Positions 7,948 through 19,524 of a DNA stretch of 64,000 nucleotides are shown piece after piece. Where the stretch lies: contig NZ_JAKOIW010000008.1 in the NCBI RefSeq assembly GCF_022206305.1, forward strand, positions 62,001 to 126,000, in the 5' to 3' direction. The notes under the pieces are model-generated. The model did no database searches, was not told the DNA's origin, and saw only the letters and a list, made by a program, of their open reading frames with translations. Positions within the stretch are counted from its first letter, which is position 1, and every line of letters starts with the position of its first letter. The DNA is from Gordonia sp. 'Campus'. Lineage in GTDB: Bacteria; Actinomycetota; Actinomycetes; Mycobacteriales; Mycobacteriaceae. Made by a program: the position numbers and the translations under genes.

Positions 7948-9290
7948 ATGATCTGGACCGTCGTTCCCCGACCTGCACGACTGCGCACCTCAGCGTGACC
8001 ACCCGGTACACGGGCGAGGCGGCCGAGGATGCTGACCTCGATGCCCAGTCGGCCCGCGGCCACCGTCCCGGGATCGAATCCGACTCCGTTGTCGACGACC
8101 GCCATGCTCAGCGCATCCGACGCCAGCCGGATGATGACCGCGCAGTCGGCGCCCGCGCCCGCGTGGCGGACCACGTTGCGCAGGGACTCCGTCATCGCCT
8201 CGACGACCGCGTCGAGCACCTCGGCGGGGTAGTCGCCGCCCCCGGTATCGCCGACCGTCGGGTCGTCGGCCGCTACGTGCCGATCCCCTACGTCTCGATC
8301 CCCTACGCCTTGATCCCCTACGCCTTGATCCCCTACGCCTTGATCCTCTGCAGCGTCCTGCGCGTCGTCCGACACGATCTCTACATCGGCACGCTCCGAC
8401 ATCTCGGCTGCGGCCGACCGGATACGCCGGATGGCGTCGGTCCGCGACACCACCTCGGCCGGGCCCTGGCCGGGTACTCGGGCCAACTCGTCGAGGGCCG
8501 ACGTTGCCTGCGCCGCCAGCCGTGGGTCCGGCCTACCCGGTTCGACGGCCAGCAGCGATGCGATGACGCGGTCGTGCACGATCGCGTCGAAGCGCGCCAT
8601 CTCCACCTCCCGGGCCGACGCCGCCGCCACGCTGGCAGCCGTGCGGTAGGTCTCCTCCCGCGTCTCGTCGAGCTCGCGGCCGGTACGGATCGCCACCAGC
8701 ACGACGGCCAGGAACACCCCGGTGAACACGAGCGACCACAGGATCTCGATCAGTAGATCGGCGGACACGGCGTCGAACCGCCCCAACTGCTGGGAGATGT
8801 GGGCCAGCACGGACGCGGCCACCAGCCCGACGGCTGCGAGCCGGGCGTGCACGAGCATCACCACCATGCTGGGCATGCCGCAGAACGCGACCATCCACTG
8901 TGCGGTGTCGTCCGGATTCGCAAGGGCGGCACCGTTCCACGCGACAAACCACAGCGCGACGCCGAGGACGTAACCCGTCCAGGTCGCCAGGGCGAGCGGG
9001 GTCAGCCAGCGTGTCCCGGACCGGAAACTGGCGACGAACAGCAGAATTCCCGGTCCGACGGACAGCAGGACGCTGATCGGGGTCCACCACGCGGAGGTGA
9101 CGGCGGCCGAGGAGAGGATCGACGGCACGGACACCACGGGGTAGCCGACGAAACCCAGTCCGAGAAACCGTGCGCCGATGCGCCGGACACGATCCAGATC
9201 CGGTTCGGTCGAGCCGGATTCGAACGCTCGTCGGAACAAGGCGACGGGCGCGCGGGATTCGTCGCTCGCGGCGACAAGGGTCGAGGGCAT
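7932..9290 (-). CDS. Membrane sensor histidine kinase with internal tandem repeat
   Basis: A 452-residue protein. Residues about 40-200 hold five or six membrane spans. A dimerisation segment follows with a candidate phosphoacceptor His239 (context AIVHDR), then an HATPase domain with N box ESLRNVVRHA (about 368-377), G1 DNGVGFD (400-406) and G2 GRLGIEVS. Between the two lies a five-residue repeat, GVGDQ, at about 316-340, encoded by a 15-bp DNA repeat. The layout fits the NarL-partner kinases (HisKA_3-like), yet no response regulator is next to it. ATG at 9290 is preferred over the GTG at 9305 because GAGGG lies seven bases upstream. Confidence 0.85.
   Translation of the reverse strand: MPSTLVAASDESRAPVALFRRAFESGSTEPDLDRVRRIGARFLGLGFVGYPVVSVPSILSSAAVTSAWWTPISVLLSVGPGILLFVASFRSGTRWLTPLALATWTGYVLGVALWFVAWNGAALANPDDTAQWMVAFCGMPSMVVMLVHARLAAVGLVAASVLAHISQQLGRFDAVSADLLIEILWSLVFTGVFLAVVLVAIRTGRELDETREETYRTAASVAAASAREVEMARFDAIVHDRVIASLLAVEPGRPDPRLAAQATSALDELARVPGQGPAEVVSRTDAIRRIRSAAAEMSERADVEIVSDDAQDAAEDQGVGDQGVGDQGVGDRDVGDRHVAADDPTVGDTGGGDYPAEVLDAVVEAMTESLRNVVRHAGAGADCAVIIRLASDALSMAVVDNGVGFDPGTVAAGRLGIEVSILGRLARVPGGHAEVRSRAGRGTTVQIMWERP
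8281..8340. repeat. 15-bp tandem repeat inside the histidine kinase gene
   Basis: Four units of 15 bp (8281, 8296, 8311, 8326), core GATCCCCTACG, with a decayed fifth. In-frame; encodes GVGDQ-like repeats in the linker between the dimerisation and ATP-binding domains. Confidence 0.9.
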
Positions 9291-9354
9291 CGCTGTCACC
9301 CTCACATCAACCGAATCGGCGGGTCAATCCCCCGTTGAGACCACAGTCGAGACG

Positions 9355-9392
9355 CGCAACGGCCCGTTCCCCAGGGGGAACGGGCCGTTGCG
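9355..9392 (-). terminator. Terminator of the S10 operon
   Basis: A perfect 17-bp stem (CGCAACGGCCCGTTCCC and its complement) with a four-base loop lies 23 bases past the rpsQ stop. No U-tract follows, which is common in actinobacteria. Confidence 0.9.
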
Positions 9393-9414
9393 GTGGATCT
9401 GGTTGGGAGAGGGC

Positions 9415-9702
9415 CTACTTGGCCTTCTCCAGCACCTCGACGAGGCGCCAGTGCTTGGTCGCCGACAGCGGGCGGGTCTCCATGATCCGCACACGGTCGC
9501 CGACGCCGGCATCGCCGTTCTCGTCGTGGGCCTTGACCTTGCTCGTGGTCCGGATGATCTTGCCGTAGAGCTTGTGGCTCTTGCGATCTTCCAGCTCGAC
9601 CACGATGGTCTTCTGCATCTTGTCGCTGACGACGTAGCCGATCCGCTCCTTGCGGCTCGCACGCACCTCAGTCGTTTCCGTCACCTTCTGGTCCTCACTC
9701 AT
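9415..9702 (-). CDS. rpsQ: 30S ribosomal protein S17
   Basis: A 95-residue S17 with the family pattern [14 protein letters not shown] near residues 22-35; S17 binds 16S rRNA early in 30S assembly. It is the last gene of the operon: the terminator follows directly and no rplN is attached, as I recall from mycobacteria. The start overlaps the rpmC stop (ATGA). Confidence 0.98.
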   Translation of the reverse strand: MSEDQKVTETTEVRASRKERIGYVVSDKMQKTIVVELEDRKSHKLYGKIIRTTSKVKAHDENGDAGVGDRVRIMETRPLSATKHWRLVEVLEKAK

Positions 9703-9932
9703 GCGTCATCACCGTCCGGTCCCGACGCCAAGCCCAGCTCACGCTCGCGCATCACGGTGTATATACGTGCGATCTCACGACGCACGGTCCGCAGGCGACG
9801 GTTGTTGTCGAGCTGGCCGGTGGCCATCTGGAACCGAAGGTTGAACAGTTCTTCCTTCGACTCTTTCAGGCGATCGACCAGATCGGCGTCGTTGAGCTCG
9901 CGGAGCTCGTTCGCAGCAACTCCGAGTGCCAT
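9699..9932 (-). CDS. rpmC: 50S ribosomal protein L29
   Basis: A 77-residue L29, with the helical core [20 protein letters not shown] and the [19 protein letters not shown] motif. It sits near the exit tunnel of the 50S subunit. It overlaps both neighbours by one to four bases, so the genes are tightly coupled. Confidence 0.98.
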   Translation of the reverse strand: MALGVAANELRELNDADLVDRLKESKEELFNLRFQMATGQLDNNRRLRTVRREIARIYTVMRERELGLASGPDGDDA

Positions 9933-10348
9933 CAGAACTGCTCCTCTCTGGTCACGATCCTGGTCTTGATGGGGAGCTTGTGCTGCGCGCGACGCAGGGC
10001 CTCGCGAGCGATCTCCTCATTCGGGTAGGTCATCTCGAACAGCACGCGACCCGGCTTCACCGGGGCGACCCACCACTCGGGCGAACCCTTACCCGAACCC
10101 ATGCGGGTCTCGGCAGGCTTCTTGGTCAGCGGGCGGTCCGGGAAGATGTTGATCCAGACCTTGCCGCCACGCTTGATGTGCCGGTTGATGGCGATACGAG
10201 CGGACTCGATCTGCCGGTTGGTGATGTACGCGCCTTCCAGAGCCTGGATGCCGTAATCGCCGAACGTCACCTTGGTGCCGCCCTTGGCCTGCCCCTTGAG
10301 GCTGGGGTGGTGCTGCTTGCGGTGCTTGACCCGACGTGGGATCAACAT
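9932..10348 (-). CDS. rplP: 50S ribosomal protein L16
   Basis: A 138-residue L16 beginning [14 protein letters not shown], with the conserved [16 protein letters not shown] region at about 94-109. It contacts the A-site tRNA and is needed for late 50S assembly. Start is 3 bp after the rpsC stop. Confidence 0.99.
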   Translation of the reverse strand: MLIPRRVKHRKQHHPSLKGQAKGGTKVTFGDYGIQALEGAYITNRQIESARIAINRHIKRGGKVWINIFPDRPLTKKPAETRMGSGKGSPEWWVAPVKPGRVLFEMTYPNEEIAREALRRAQHKLPIKTRIVTREEQF

Positions 10349-10351
10349 GGC

Positions 10352-11570
<1,219 letters not shown>

Positions 11571-11571
<1 letters not shown>

Positions 11572-11852
11572 TACCGGCGCTTCGCTTTCCGGTCATCCTT
11601 GATGTGACCCTTGAAGGTGCGGGTGGGGGCGAACTCGCCCAGCTTGTGCCCGACCATCGAATCCGAGATGAACACCGGCACGTGCTTGCGTCCGTCGTGG
11701 ACGGCAAAGGTGTGACCGATGAAGTCGGGAATGATGGTCGAACGACGGGACCAGGTCTTGATGACCTGCTTGGTTCCCTTTTCGTTCTGCACGTCCACCT
11801 TCTTCAGGAGGTGGTCGTCGACGAACGGGCCCTTCTTGAGGCTGCGTGGCAT
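11571..11852 (-). CDS. rpsS: 30S ribosomal protein S19
   Basis: A 93-residue S19 starting [15 protein letters not shown] and containing [20 protein letters not shown]; it sits in the 30S head next to S13. AGGAGG precedes the ATG. Length is exactly that of the family. Confidence 0.99.
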
Positions 11853-11869
11853 TCTCTTACCTCCTCCTG

Positions 11870-12706
<837 letters not shown>

Positions 12707-12735
12707 GAGTCTCTAGTCCTTCTCGAAGGCCCCGG

Positions 12736-13041
12736 TCAGCTGACCGAGCCTCCGAAGATCTCGATGGGCTTGCTGTCTGCGGTCAGCGACACGATGGCGC
12801 GCTTGGTGGACTTGCGCTGGCCGTAGCCGGAGCGGGTCCGCTTGCGCTTGCCCTGTCGGTTCGCGGTGTTGACGCTGGCAACACTGACACCGAAGATCTT
12901 CTCGATCGCGATCTTGATCTCGGTCTTGTTGGACTCCGGGTGCACCAGGAAGGTGTACACGTTGTCTTCCATGAGCCCGTAGGACTTCTCCGAGATCACT
13001 GGCGCCAGGATGATGTCGCGCGGATCGGCAACGGTCGTCAT
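12736..13041 (-). CDS. rplW: 50S ribosomal protein L23
   Basis: A 101-residue L23 ([19 protein letters not shown] near the N-terminus). L23 forms the docking site for trigger factor and SRP at the tunnel exit. ATG at 13041 is used; longer frames read into the rplD gene. Start lies 1 bp from the rplD stop. Confidence 0.98.
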   Translation of the reverse strand: MTTVADPRDIILAPVISEKSYGLMEDNVYTFLVHPESNKTEIKIAIEKIFGVSVASVNTANRQGKRKRTRSGYGQRKSTKRAIVSLTADSKPIEIFGGSVS

Positions 13042-13042
13042 G

Positions 13043-13732
13043 TCAGGCCTCCTCTGCTGTCTTCTCGACGGCAGCCTTGGCATCCGCCGTGTTCTGCTCG
13101 ATGAAGGCATTGAGCGTCTCGACGCTGAACACCACCTCGTCCGAATCCAGGACGTCGTAGGTGTTGAGCTGATCGGGAGCGATCGGCAGCACGTTCTGCA
13201 GGTTGGCCACGCTCAGCCACGCCGTCAGATCCTCGCGGCCGAGGACGACCAGGAACTTGCGGCGATCGGAGAGGCTCTCCAGGAACTGACGTGCCGACTT
13301 GGTCGAGGGCTTCTGCCCCGAGACCAGTTCGGTGATCACGTGGATGCGCTCGTTGCGAGCGCGATCGCTCAGCGCACCGCGCAGGGCGGCCGCCTTCATC
13401 TTCTTGGGGGTGCGCTGGCTGTAGTCACGCGGCTGCGGGCCGTGGACGGTGCCACCGCCGGCGAACTGCGGCGCACGGGTCGAACCCTGACGCGCACGGC
13501 CGGTGCCCTTCTGGCGGTACGGCTTGGCGCCACCGCCGCGGACCTCGCCGCGGGTCTTGGTGGAGTGCGTGCCCTGGCGAGCCGCGGCCTGCTGGGCCAC
13601 GACGACCTGGTGCATCAGCGCAATGTTGGCCGGTGCGTCGAAGAGCGTCGCGGGCAGGTCAACGGTTCCGTTGGTCTTGCCGTCGGCGGTCTTGACGTCC
13701 AGCGTCAGCTTCGTAGCGGTTTCGGTGCTCAC
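13043..13732 (-). CDS. rplD: 50S ribosomal protein L4
   Basis: A 229-residue L4. The tunnel-lining extended loop is seen as [15 protein letters not shown] near residues 71-85. In E. coli L4 also represses its own operon; no such leader structure is established in actinobacteria. Start overlaps the rplC stop (GTGA type). Confidence 0.99.
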   Translation of the reverse strand: MSTETATKLTLDVKTADGKTNGTVDLPATLFDAPANIALMHQVVVAQQAAARQGTHSTKTRGEVRGGGAKPYRQKGTGRARQGSTRAPQFAGGGTVHGPQPRDYSQRTPKKMKAAALRGALSDRARNERIHVITELVSGQKPSTKSARQFLESLSDRRKFLVVLGREDLTAWLSVANLQNVLPIAPDQLNTYDVLDSDEVVFSVETLNAFIEQNTADAKAAVEKTAEEA

Positions 13733-14385
13733 TTGGCACCACCCTTCACTGCGTCGCGAACCATGACGATGCCGCCCTTGCGACCCGGGATCGCTCCCTT
13801 GATCAGCAGAAGGCCGGCCTCGGCGTCCACCTTGTGGACGGTGAGGTTCTGCGTGGTCACCTTGTCGTTACCCATGCGGCCTGCCATGCGCATGCCCTTG
13901 AACACGCGACCCGGGGTGGCGCAGCCACCGATCGAGCCCGGTGCGCGGTGCACGCGGTGGGCGCCGTGGCTGGCACCCAGACCGGCGAAGCCGTGGCGCT
14001 TCATGACGCCGGCGAAGCCCTTGCCCTTGGAGGTGCCCGTGACGTCGACCAGCGCGCCGTCGGCGAAGATCTCGGCGGTCAGTTCCTGACCGACCTCGAA
14101 CTCGGCGACGTCGTTGACGCGGATCTCGGCCAGGTGGCGGCGCGGGGTGACCCCGGCCTTGCTGAACTGACCGGCGACCGGCTTGGTCACCTTGCGGGGA
14201 TCCACGGCACCGTAGGCGATCTGAACGGCGGTGTAGCCGTCCCGATCCGCGGTACGGAGCTGGGTGATCACGTTCGGGCCGGCCTGGATGACAGTCACCG
14301 GGACGACACGGTTGTTCTCGTCGAATACCTGGGTCATGCCGAGCTTGGTGCCCAGGATGCCCTTGGTCGAACTCTGATTGCTCAT
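13729..14385 (-). CDS. rplC: 50S ribosomal protein L3
   Basis: A 218-residue L3 with the signature [17 protein letters not shown] at about 118-134 and the tip loop that reaches the peptidyl transferase centre. Nineteen bases separate it from rpsJ. Confidence 0.99.
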   Translation of the reverse strand: MSNQSSTKGILGTKLGMTQVFDENNRVVPVTVIQAGPNVITQLRTADRDGYTAVQIAYGAVDPRKVTKPVAGQFSKAGVTPRRHLAEIRVNDVAEFEVGQELTAEIFADGALVDVTGTSKGKGFAGVMKRHGFAGLGASHGAHRVHRAPGSIGGCATPGRVFKGMRMAGRMGNDKVTTQNLTVHKVDAEAGLLLIKGAIPGRKGGIVMVRDAVKGGAK

Positions 14386-14404
14386 GATGTATCTCGCCCC
14401 CGTC

Positions 14405-14710
14405 CTACTGGATGTTGACGTCGACGCTGGCCGGCAGGTCGATGCGCATCAGCGCGTCAACCGTCTTCGGTGTCGGGTCGAGGATGTCGATGAGTCGCTT
14501 GTGGGTACGCATCTCGAAGTGTTCGCGGCTGTCCTTGTACTTGTGCGGCGAACGGATGACGCAGTACACGTTCTTCTCGGTGGGCAACGGCACCGGGCCG
14601 ACGACCCGTGCCCCGGTACGGGTCACGGTCTCCACGATCTTGCGCGCCGAAGCGTCGATCGCCTCATGGTCGTAGGCCTTGAGCCTGATGCGGATCTTCT
14701 GTCCCGCCAC
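14405..14710 (-). CDS. rpsJ: 30S ribosomal protein S10
   Basis: A 101-residue S10, first gene of the operon. The GTG at 14710 is chosen because it gives the canonical N-terminus ([18 protein letters not shown]) and has GGAAGAGGA upstream; an open frame extends a further 55 codons upstream but those residues are not S10-like. S10 also takes part in transcription antitermination with NusB. Confidence 0.98.
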   Translation of the reverse strand: MAGQKIRIRLKAYDHEAIDASARKIVETVTRTGARVVGPVPLPTEKNVYCVIRSPHKYKDSREHFEMRTHKRLIDILDPTPKTVDALMRIDLPASVDVNIQ

Positions 14711-15113
14711 GCTGTGTCCTCTTCCGTCAGTTGTTCTCGACAGACAAACACCGCGTGACCTGGACCGACCTCTGCCGGCTGAGCACATGACCACCGTATG
14801 AATTCGGCAATCGACGCTGTTCATCTGTCGTTGTACGTTGGCTCGTAGCTGATACGAGCCGGTTCGCTCCGGCACCCGCGGTCGGGCGTGTCGTGACCGT
14901 GAGCCGATATCGGCGCACGCGTTACACGCCCATTCCCCGTTAACCGGGCCTGGGAGTCATTCACCTGATCGCGACCGCTGGTCTGGCACATGGCACAACC
15001 TGCGTCCGCCGGTCAAGGCAACCCGAACAGTATGCATCAGGTCGGGAGCTCGATCAAATCCACCGCGGACGCCGACGGGGACCGCAGAACTGACTGATGA
15101 GTAAGATACCGCC
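14711..15113. other. Leader/promoter region of the S10 operon
   Basis: These 403 bases lie between rpsJ (minus) and the DUF4442 gene (plus). No gene is supported. The rpsJ-proximal part has an unusually long non-coding leader and a hairpin at 14841-14861. No convincing -35/-10 pair was found. Confidence 0.6.
14841..14861 (-). promoter_or_regulatory. Hairpin in the S10 operon leader
   Basis: A perfect 8-bp stem (GGCTCGTA / TACGAGCC) with a five-base loop, about 130 bases upstream of the rpsJ start. It could be part of a leader regulating the operon, or a chance hairpin. Confidence 0.5.
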
Positions 15114-15590
15114 ATGGCATCGACGAATCCCACTTTCGCACTGCGCAAGAAGCTCCCCGACAACCCGCTCGGCAACGTCCTCTTCTCCCTCGGCATGGTC
15201 GCGAAGGTCCCCTATTTCGGCACCGTCCTGCCGCTGGTGCAGGAGATGGAGCCGGGGTACTGCAAGGTCACCGCACCCAACTGGTTCGGCGTGCACAACC
15301 ACATCGGGACCTTCCACGCGATCGCCGCCTGCAACCTGGCCGAGGCGGCCATGGGGATGCTGATGGAGGCGAGCACCCCCACCTCGCACCGGTGGATCCC
15401 CAAGGCAATGCATACGAGCTACCTCACCAAGGCGACGACGCGATTGACCGCCGAGGCCCGTCTGGCCGAGCCGGTGGACTTCGGCGCCATCACCGCCGGT
15501 ACCGACGTCACCGTGTCGGTGCGCATCACCGACACCAGGGGCGTCGAGGTCGTCCACTGCGACATCACGACGTGGGTGACCCCGAAGTAG
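15114..15590 (+). CDS. Hotdog-fold DUF4442 / thioesterase-like protein
   Basis: A 158-residue single-domain protein of the DUF4442 (YiiD/PaaI-like hotdog) family. The region WFGVHNHIGTFHAIAACNLAE (split around residues 61-81) is the helix that carries catalytic residues in hotdog thioesterases. A role in acyl-CoA hydrolysis is plausible but not shown. It stands alone, divergent from the S10 operon. Confidence 0.85.
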   Translation: MASTNPTFALRKKLPDNPLGNVLFSLGMVAKVPYFGTVLPLVQEMEPGYCKVTAPNWFGVHNHIGTFHAIAACNLAEAAMGMLMEASTPTSHRWIPKAMHTSYLTKATTRLTAEARLAEPVDFGAITAGTDVTVSVRITDTRGVEVVHCDITTWVTPK

Positions 15591-15717
15591 ATGCTCCCGC
15601 CGAGAGGCGTCGGCGTGCGCCGACCTCGGCGTGCTGCCCGCTGTCGGTACTCCTAGGGTGGGGTGATGTCTGCGCCCGGGTCGTTCCCGGAGGCAACGAG
15701 CAGGAGGACTGAGACCC

Positions 15718-17517
15718 ATGTGCGGAATCTGCGGTGAGATCCGGTTCGACGGGACGGCACCCGATGTCTCGGCCGTCGACGCGATGACCTGTGAGATGAC
15801 CCGACGCGGGCCGGACGGTTCGGGCGTCTTCGCCAAAGGGTCTGTCGCACTGGGCCACCGCCGCCTGAAGATCATCGACCTGTCCGAGCGCGGGAGCCAG
15901 CCGATGGTCGACCCGGCGCTCGGTCTGGCGCTGGTGTTCAACGGGTGCATCTACAACCACCACGAGTTGCGCGCCGAGCTGGAGGGCAAGGGTTACACCT
16001 TCTTCTCCCATGCCGACAGCGAGGTCATCCTGAAGGCGTTCCACGCCTGGGGCCCCGACTGCGTCGACCACTTCCTCGGCATGTTCGCGTTCGCGATCGT
16101 CGACACCGATTCCGGTGTGGTGACCCTCGGGCGCGATCGACTCGGCATCAAACCGCTGTACCTCGCCGACACCCCGGGGCGGCTGAGATTCGCCTCGTCG
16201 GTGCAGGCGCTGCTGCGCGCCGGCGAGGTCGACACCTCCATCGATCGCGTTGCGCTGCATCACTACTTCAGCTTCCACGCCGTCGTCCCGGCGCCGCACA
16301 CGATCTACAACGGCATCCGCAAGGTCCCGCCGGCGACCGTCGTCACGATCCAACCCGATGGCCGGCGCACCGAACGCAGGTATTGGGAGCCCGCCTTCGA
16401 ACCGCACCCCGACCGCCGGGACTGGGACGAGAAGCGCTGGCAAGAAGCTCTTCTCGATTCGCTGCGCACGTCGGTGCGTCGGCGCATGGTCGCCGACGTC
16501 CCGGTCGGCGTGCTCCTCTCCGGCGGCGTCGACTCCTCACTCGTGGTCGCACTGCTCGCCGAGCAGGGCCAGACCGACCTCGCGACCTTCAGCATCGGAT
16601 TCGACTCGGCGGCAGGAGAATCCGGTGACGAGTACGCCTACTCCGATCTGATCGCGGACACCTTCGGCACCGATCACCACAAGATCCACATCGGCACCGA
16701 CCGCCTGCTGCCCGCCATCCCCGACACCGTCGCGGCGATGGGCGAACCCATGGTCAGCCACGACTGCGTGGCCTTCTATCTCCTGTCGCAAGAGGTGAGC
16801 AAGTCCATCAAGGTGGTCCAGTCGGGCCAGGGCGCCGACGAGATCCTGGGCGGTTACAGCTGGTACCCGCCGCTGCGTGACGTACGACGGGAGAACACCA
16901 CCCGTGCCTACGCGAACGTCTTCTTCGACCGCGACGACGCCGACATCCGCGCCATCCTGGCCGACGACTACCTCACCGAGGCGGGATACGACCCCAGCTT
17001 CGAATTCGTCTCGGCCCACCACTCCGCGCCCGGCGCCCATACATCCGTCGACGCCGCGTTGCGCCTCGACACCACGGTCATGCTCGTCGACGACCCGGTC
17101 AAGCGCGTCGACACGATGACGATGGCCTGGGGCCTGGAGGCCCGCGTGCCCTTCCTCGACCACGAGTTCGTCGAACTCGCCGCCACCTGCCCTCCCGACC
17201 TCAAGCTCGCCCACGGCGGCAAGGGGGTGCTGAAGGAGGCCAGCCGCGCGCTCCTGCCCTCGGCCGTGATCGACCGCACGAAGGGGTATTTCCCGGTGCC
17301 GGGTATCCGCCACCTGACCGGCGGCGTCCTCGACCTCGTCGCGGACACCCTGCGTTCGCAGGCCGCGCTCGACCGCGGCCTGTACCGCCCCGAGACGCTC
17401 GAGAAGCTCTTCGCCGACCCCAACGGCGTGCGCACCCGACTCGACGGCAACGAACTGTGGCAGGTCGCACTGCTGGAGATGTGGCTGCAGACGATGGAAG
17501 GCAACGCCCACCGGTGA
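15718..17517 (+). CDS. Asparagine synthase family amidotransferase, N-acetylglutaminylglutamine (NAGGN) type
   Basis: A 599-residue class II amidotransferase. Cys2 is the glutaminase nucleophile (MCGICGE); the glutaminase domain covers about 1-210. The synthetase domain has the ATP pyrophosphatase loop SGGVDSS at 268-274. The N-terminal third closely resembles, as I recall them, amidotransferases of the three-gene NAGGN osmolyte clusters (YFFS/SFHAVVPAPHTI features), which amidate the dipeptide osmolyte. AGGAGG lies ten bases upstream. It overlaps the next gene, an S9 peptidase, by GTGA. The usual partner, a GNAT/ATP-grasp synthetase, is absent from this window. The family is certain, the NAGGN substrate is probable only. 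Confidence 0.85.
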   Translation: MCGICGEIRFDGTAPDVSAVDAMTCEMTRRGPDGSGVFAKGSVALGHRRLKIIDLSERGSQPMVDPALGLALVFNGCIYNHHELRAELEGKGYTFFSHADSEVILKAFHAWGPDCVDHFLGMFAFAIVDTDSGVVTLGRDRLGIKPLYLADTPGRLRFASSVQALLRAGEVDTSIDRVALHHYFSFHAVVPAPHTIYNGIRKVPPATVVTIQPDGRRTERRYWEPAFEPHPDRRDWDEKRWQEALLDSLRTSVRRRMVADVPVGVLLSGGVDSSLVVALLAEQGQTDLATFSIGFDSAAGESGDEYAYSDLIADTFGTDHHKIHIGTDRLLPAIPDTVAAMGEPMVSHDCVAFYLLSQEVSKSIKVVQSGQGADEILGGYSWYPPLRDVRRENTTRAYANVFFDRDDADIRAILADDYLTEAGYDPSFEFVSAHHSAPGAHTSVDAALRLDTTVMLVDDPVKRVDTMTMAWGLEARVPFLDHEFVELAATCPPDLKLAHGGKGVLKEASRALLPSAVIDRTKGYFPVPGIRHLTGGVLDLVADTLRSQAALDRGLYRPETLEKLFADPNGVRTRLDGNELWQVALLEMWLQTMEGNAHR

Positions 17518-19409
17518 GCACCCTCCGCTTCGACGACCGTGGGTGGAAGACCTACGGCGCGTCCCTCTCTCCCGACGGCAGCGCGTTCGCCTACATCGTC
17601 GACGACGGCACCGGTTACCCGCGTGCCGCCCAGCGTTCGCTGTCGCGCGACGGCGTCGGCGACCTGAGGTGGGTGGAGTTGCTGTCCACCGGTCCGGTGC
17701 GCAAGGTGGTCCACTCCTCCGACGGCCGGTGGCTGGCGGTGGAGATCGCGCCGAGCGGCGGTGAACACCACCAGGTCTGGGTGGTGACCACCGAGCCCGA
17801 CGACGACACCGCTCACCGGATCGCGGCCACGCGCCCGGACGGCCGGTCGTTCGGCACCGTCGGACTCGTCGGCTGGGACACCGACTGGGTCCTGATCACG
17901 GCGATCGACCACGACGGCACCTCATACGCCCTGCGGGTCCACCCCGGCACGGGGACGACCCAGACCCTCGACCAGCGTGTCGGCGGTGTCCTGATCGACT
18001 CCTGGAAGGGCGCGACACTCGTCCGCGTCGGACCCCGCGGTTACCACGACATGCTCCTTCTCCGACGCCATCCCGAAGCGGCCGACGACGACATCACGAT
18101 GACTCCGCTCCTGCCGCAGGACCCCGGTGCGGTCACCGATCAGGGATACGTGCTCGACCAGGGATTCGATCACTCCTCGACGGTGTTCGTGCCCGCCCCG
18201 CACGAACCCGTCCGGGATCTCGACAGCGTCCAGGCGCTGGTACGCAGTGACTTCGACGCCAAGTTCCCGCGCCTCCTCGGCGTCGAGGTGAGCAGGTTCG
18301 GCGTCCGGTTCCGGGTGATGGCCCAGCGGGTCGACATCGGACTCGACGAGTTCGCCGTCAGCCATGATCAGTCGACCGTCGCGCTGCTGTGGAACGTCAA
18401 GGGCCGCAGCGAGTTGCAGATCATGACACTGCCCGACCAGACGCTGCACCCACCGATCGAACTCCCGGGTGAGGTCGCCTCCGACCTGTCGATCAGTGCC
18501 GCGGGTTCGGTGGTCGCGGTCACGGTCTCGAGTCCGCAGCACTCCCCCCTCGTGCATCTCGTCGACGTCGCGAACCGCGCGGTGTACCCGGTGCGGGACG
18601 ACGTGGTGACCGGCGAGGGGCCGTCGGATCAGCTACGTCCGGAGCTGCTGGAGTTCTCGGCACGCGACGGAATGCCCCTGTCCGGCTTCCTGTTCCGCGC
18701 CTCGAAGAAGCCCGGACCCACACTGCTGCACTTCCACGGCGGCCCGGAGGGGCAGACGCGACCGGACTACCAGTTCCTGTTCGGCCCGCTCGTCGACGCC
18801 GGAATCACGGTGTTCGCTCCCAACGTTCGCGGATCCTCGGGCTATGGACGCCTGTTCGCCCACGCCGACGATCGGTACGGGCGGTACGCCGGCATCGACG
18901 ACGCCGCCGACTGCGCCGAGTTCCTCTGCCGACAGGGCATCGCCGACCCCGACGCGGTGTACTGCTCGGGCCGTTCCTACGGCGGCTATCTCACATTGGC
19001 CTGCCTGACCTTTCATCCCGAGGTGTTCGCGGCGGGCATCGCGATCTGCGGCATGAGTGATCTCGAGTCGTTCTTCCGCAACACCGAACCGTGGATCGCG
19101 GTGGCCGCCTACACGAAGTACGGCCACCCGGAGTCCGACCGAGAGCTGCTCGCCGACCTCTCCCCCATCCACCGCATCGACGACGTCCGGGCACCGTTGC
19201 TCGTCGTCCACGGGGCACACGACACCAATGTGCCGGTGAGCGAGTCCCAGCAGATGGTCGCCGAACTACAGGCCCGTGGGGCGGTCGCCGAGATGCTGTT
19301 GTTCGACGACGAGGGGCACGAGATCGTCAAGCGCGCCAACCAGCATCGGCTCACCGGGGCCGTCGCCGACTGGCTCACGCGTTTCCCGTCCCGGAACGTG
19401 CGGCCCTGA
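17514..19409 (+). CDS. S9 family prolyl oligopeptidase-type serine peptidase
   Basis: A 631-residue protein: a beta-propeller-like region (about 1-370) and a C-terminal alpha/beta hydrolase domain. The triad can be read as Ser in SGRSYGGY, Asp in HGAHDTNVP and His in DDEGHEIV. No signal peptide is apparent, so it is cytoplasmic. The GTG at 17514 overlaps the amidotransferase stop (GTGA). In known NAGGN clusters an M42 peptidase occupies this position; here an S9 enzyme may serve the same turnover function. Confidence 0.9.
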   Translation: MSTLRFDDRGWKTYGASLSPDGSAFAYIVDDGTGYPRAAQRSLSRDGVGDLRWVELLSTGPVRKVVHSSDGRWLAVEIAPSGGEHHQVWVVTTEPDDDTAHRIAATRPDGRSFGTVGLVGWDTDWVLITAIDHDGTSYALRVHPGTGTTQTLDQRVGGVLIDSWKGATLVRVGPRGYHDMLLLRRHPEAADDDITMTPLLPQDPGAVTDQGYVLDQGFDHSSTVFVPAPHEPVRDLDSVQALVRSDFDAKFPRLLGVEVSRFGVRFRVMAQRVDIGLDEFAVSHDQSTVALLWNVKGRSELQIMTLPDQTLHPPIELPGEVASDLSISAAGSVVAVTVSSPQHSPLVHLVDVANRAVYPVRDDVVTGEGPSDQLRPELLEFSARDGMPLSGFLFRASKKPGPTLLHFHGGPEGQTRPDYQFLFGPLVDAGITVFAPNVRGSSGYGRLFAHADDRYGRYAGIDDAADCAEFLCRQGIADPDAVYCSGRSYGGYLTLACLTFHPEVFAAGIAICGMSDLESFFRNTEPWIAVAAYTKYGHPESDRELLADLSPIHRIDDVRAPLLVVHGAHDTNVPVSESQQMVAELQARGAVAEMLLFDDEGHEIVKRANQHRLTGAVADWLTRFPSRNVRP

Positions 19410-19524
19410 GGCAGGGATATTTCCGCGCGTTCATCGTGGGGTAACAAACCGTTCTTACATTTCTCCCATCAACGCCGTTCGCCGACAGACGAGCGCTGTC
19501 GCCGAGACCGACAACGGGAGCACA

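Noticed and set aside
8281..8340. Possible CRISPR array
   Set aside because: Units are 15 bp without spacers and lie in an open reading frame; this is a coding tandem repeat.
19410..19524. Riboswitch ahead of the NCS1 permease
   Set aside because: The gap is 115 bases and contains no recognisable purine, pre-Q1 or TPP core.
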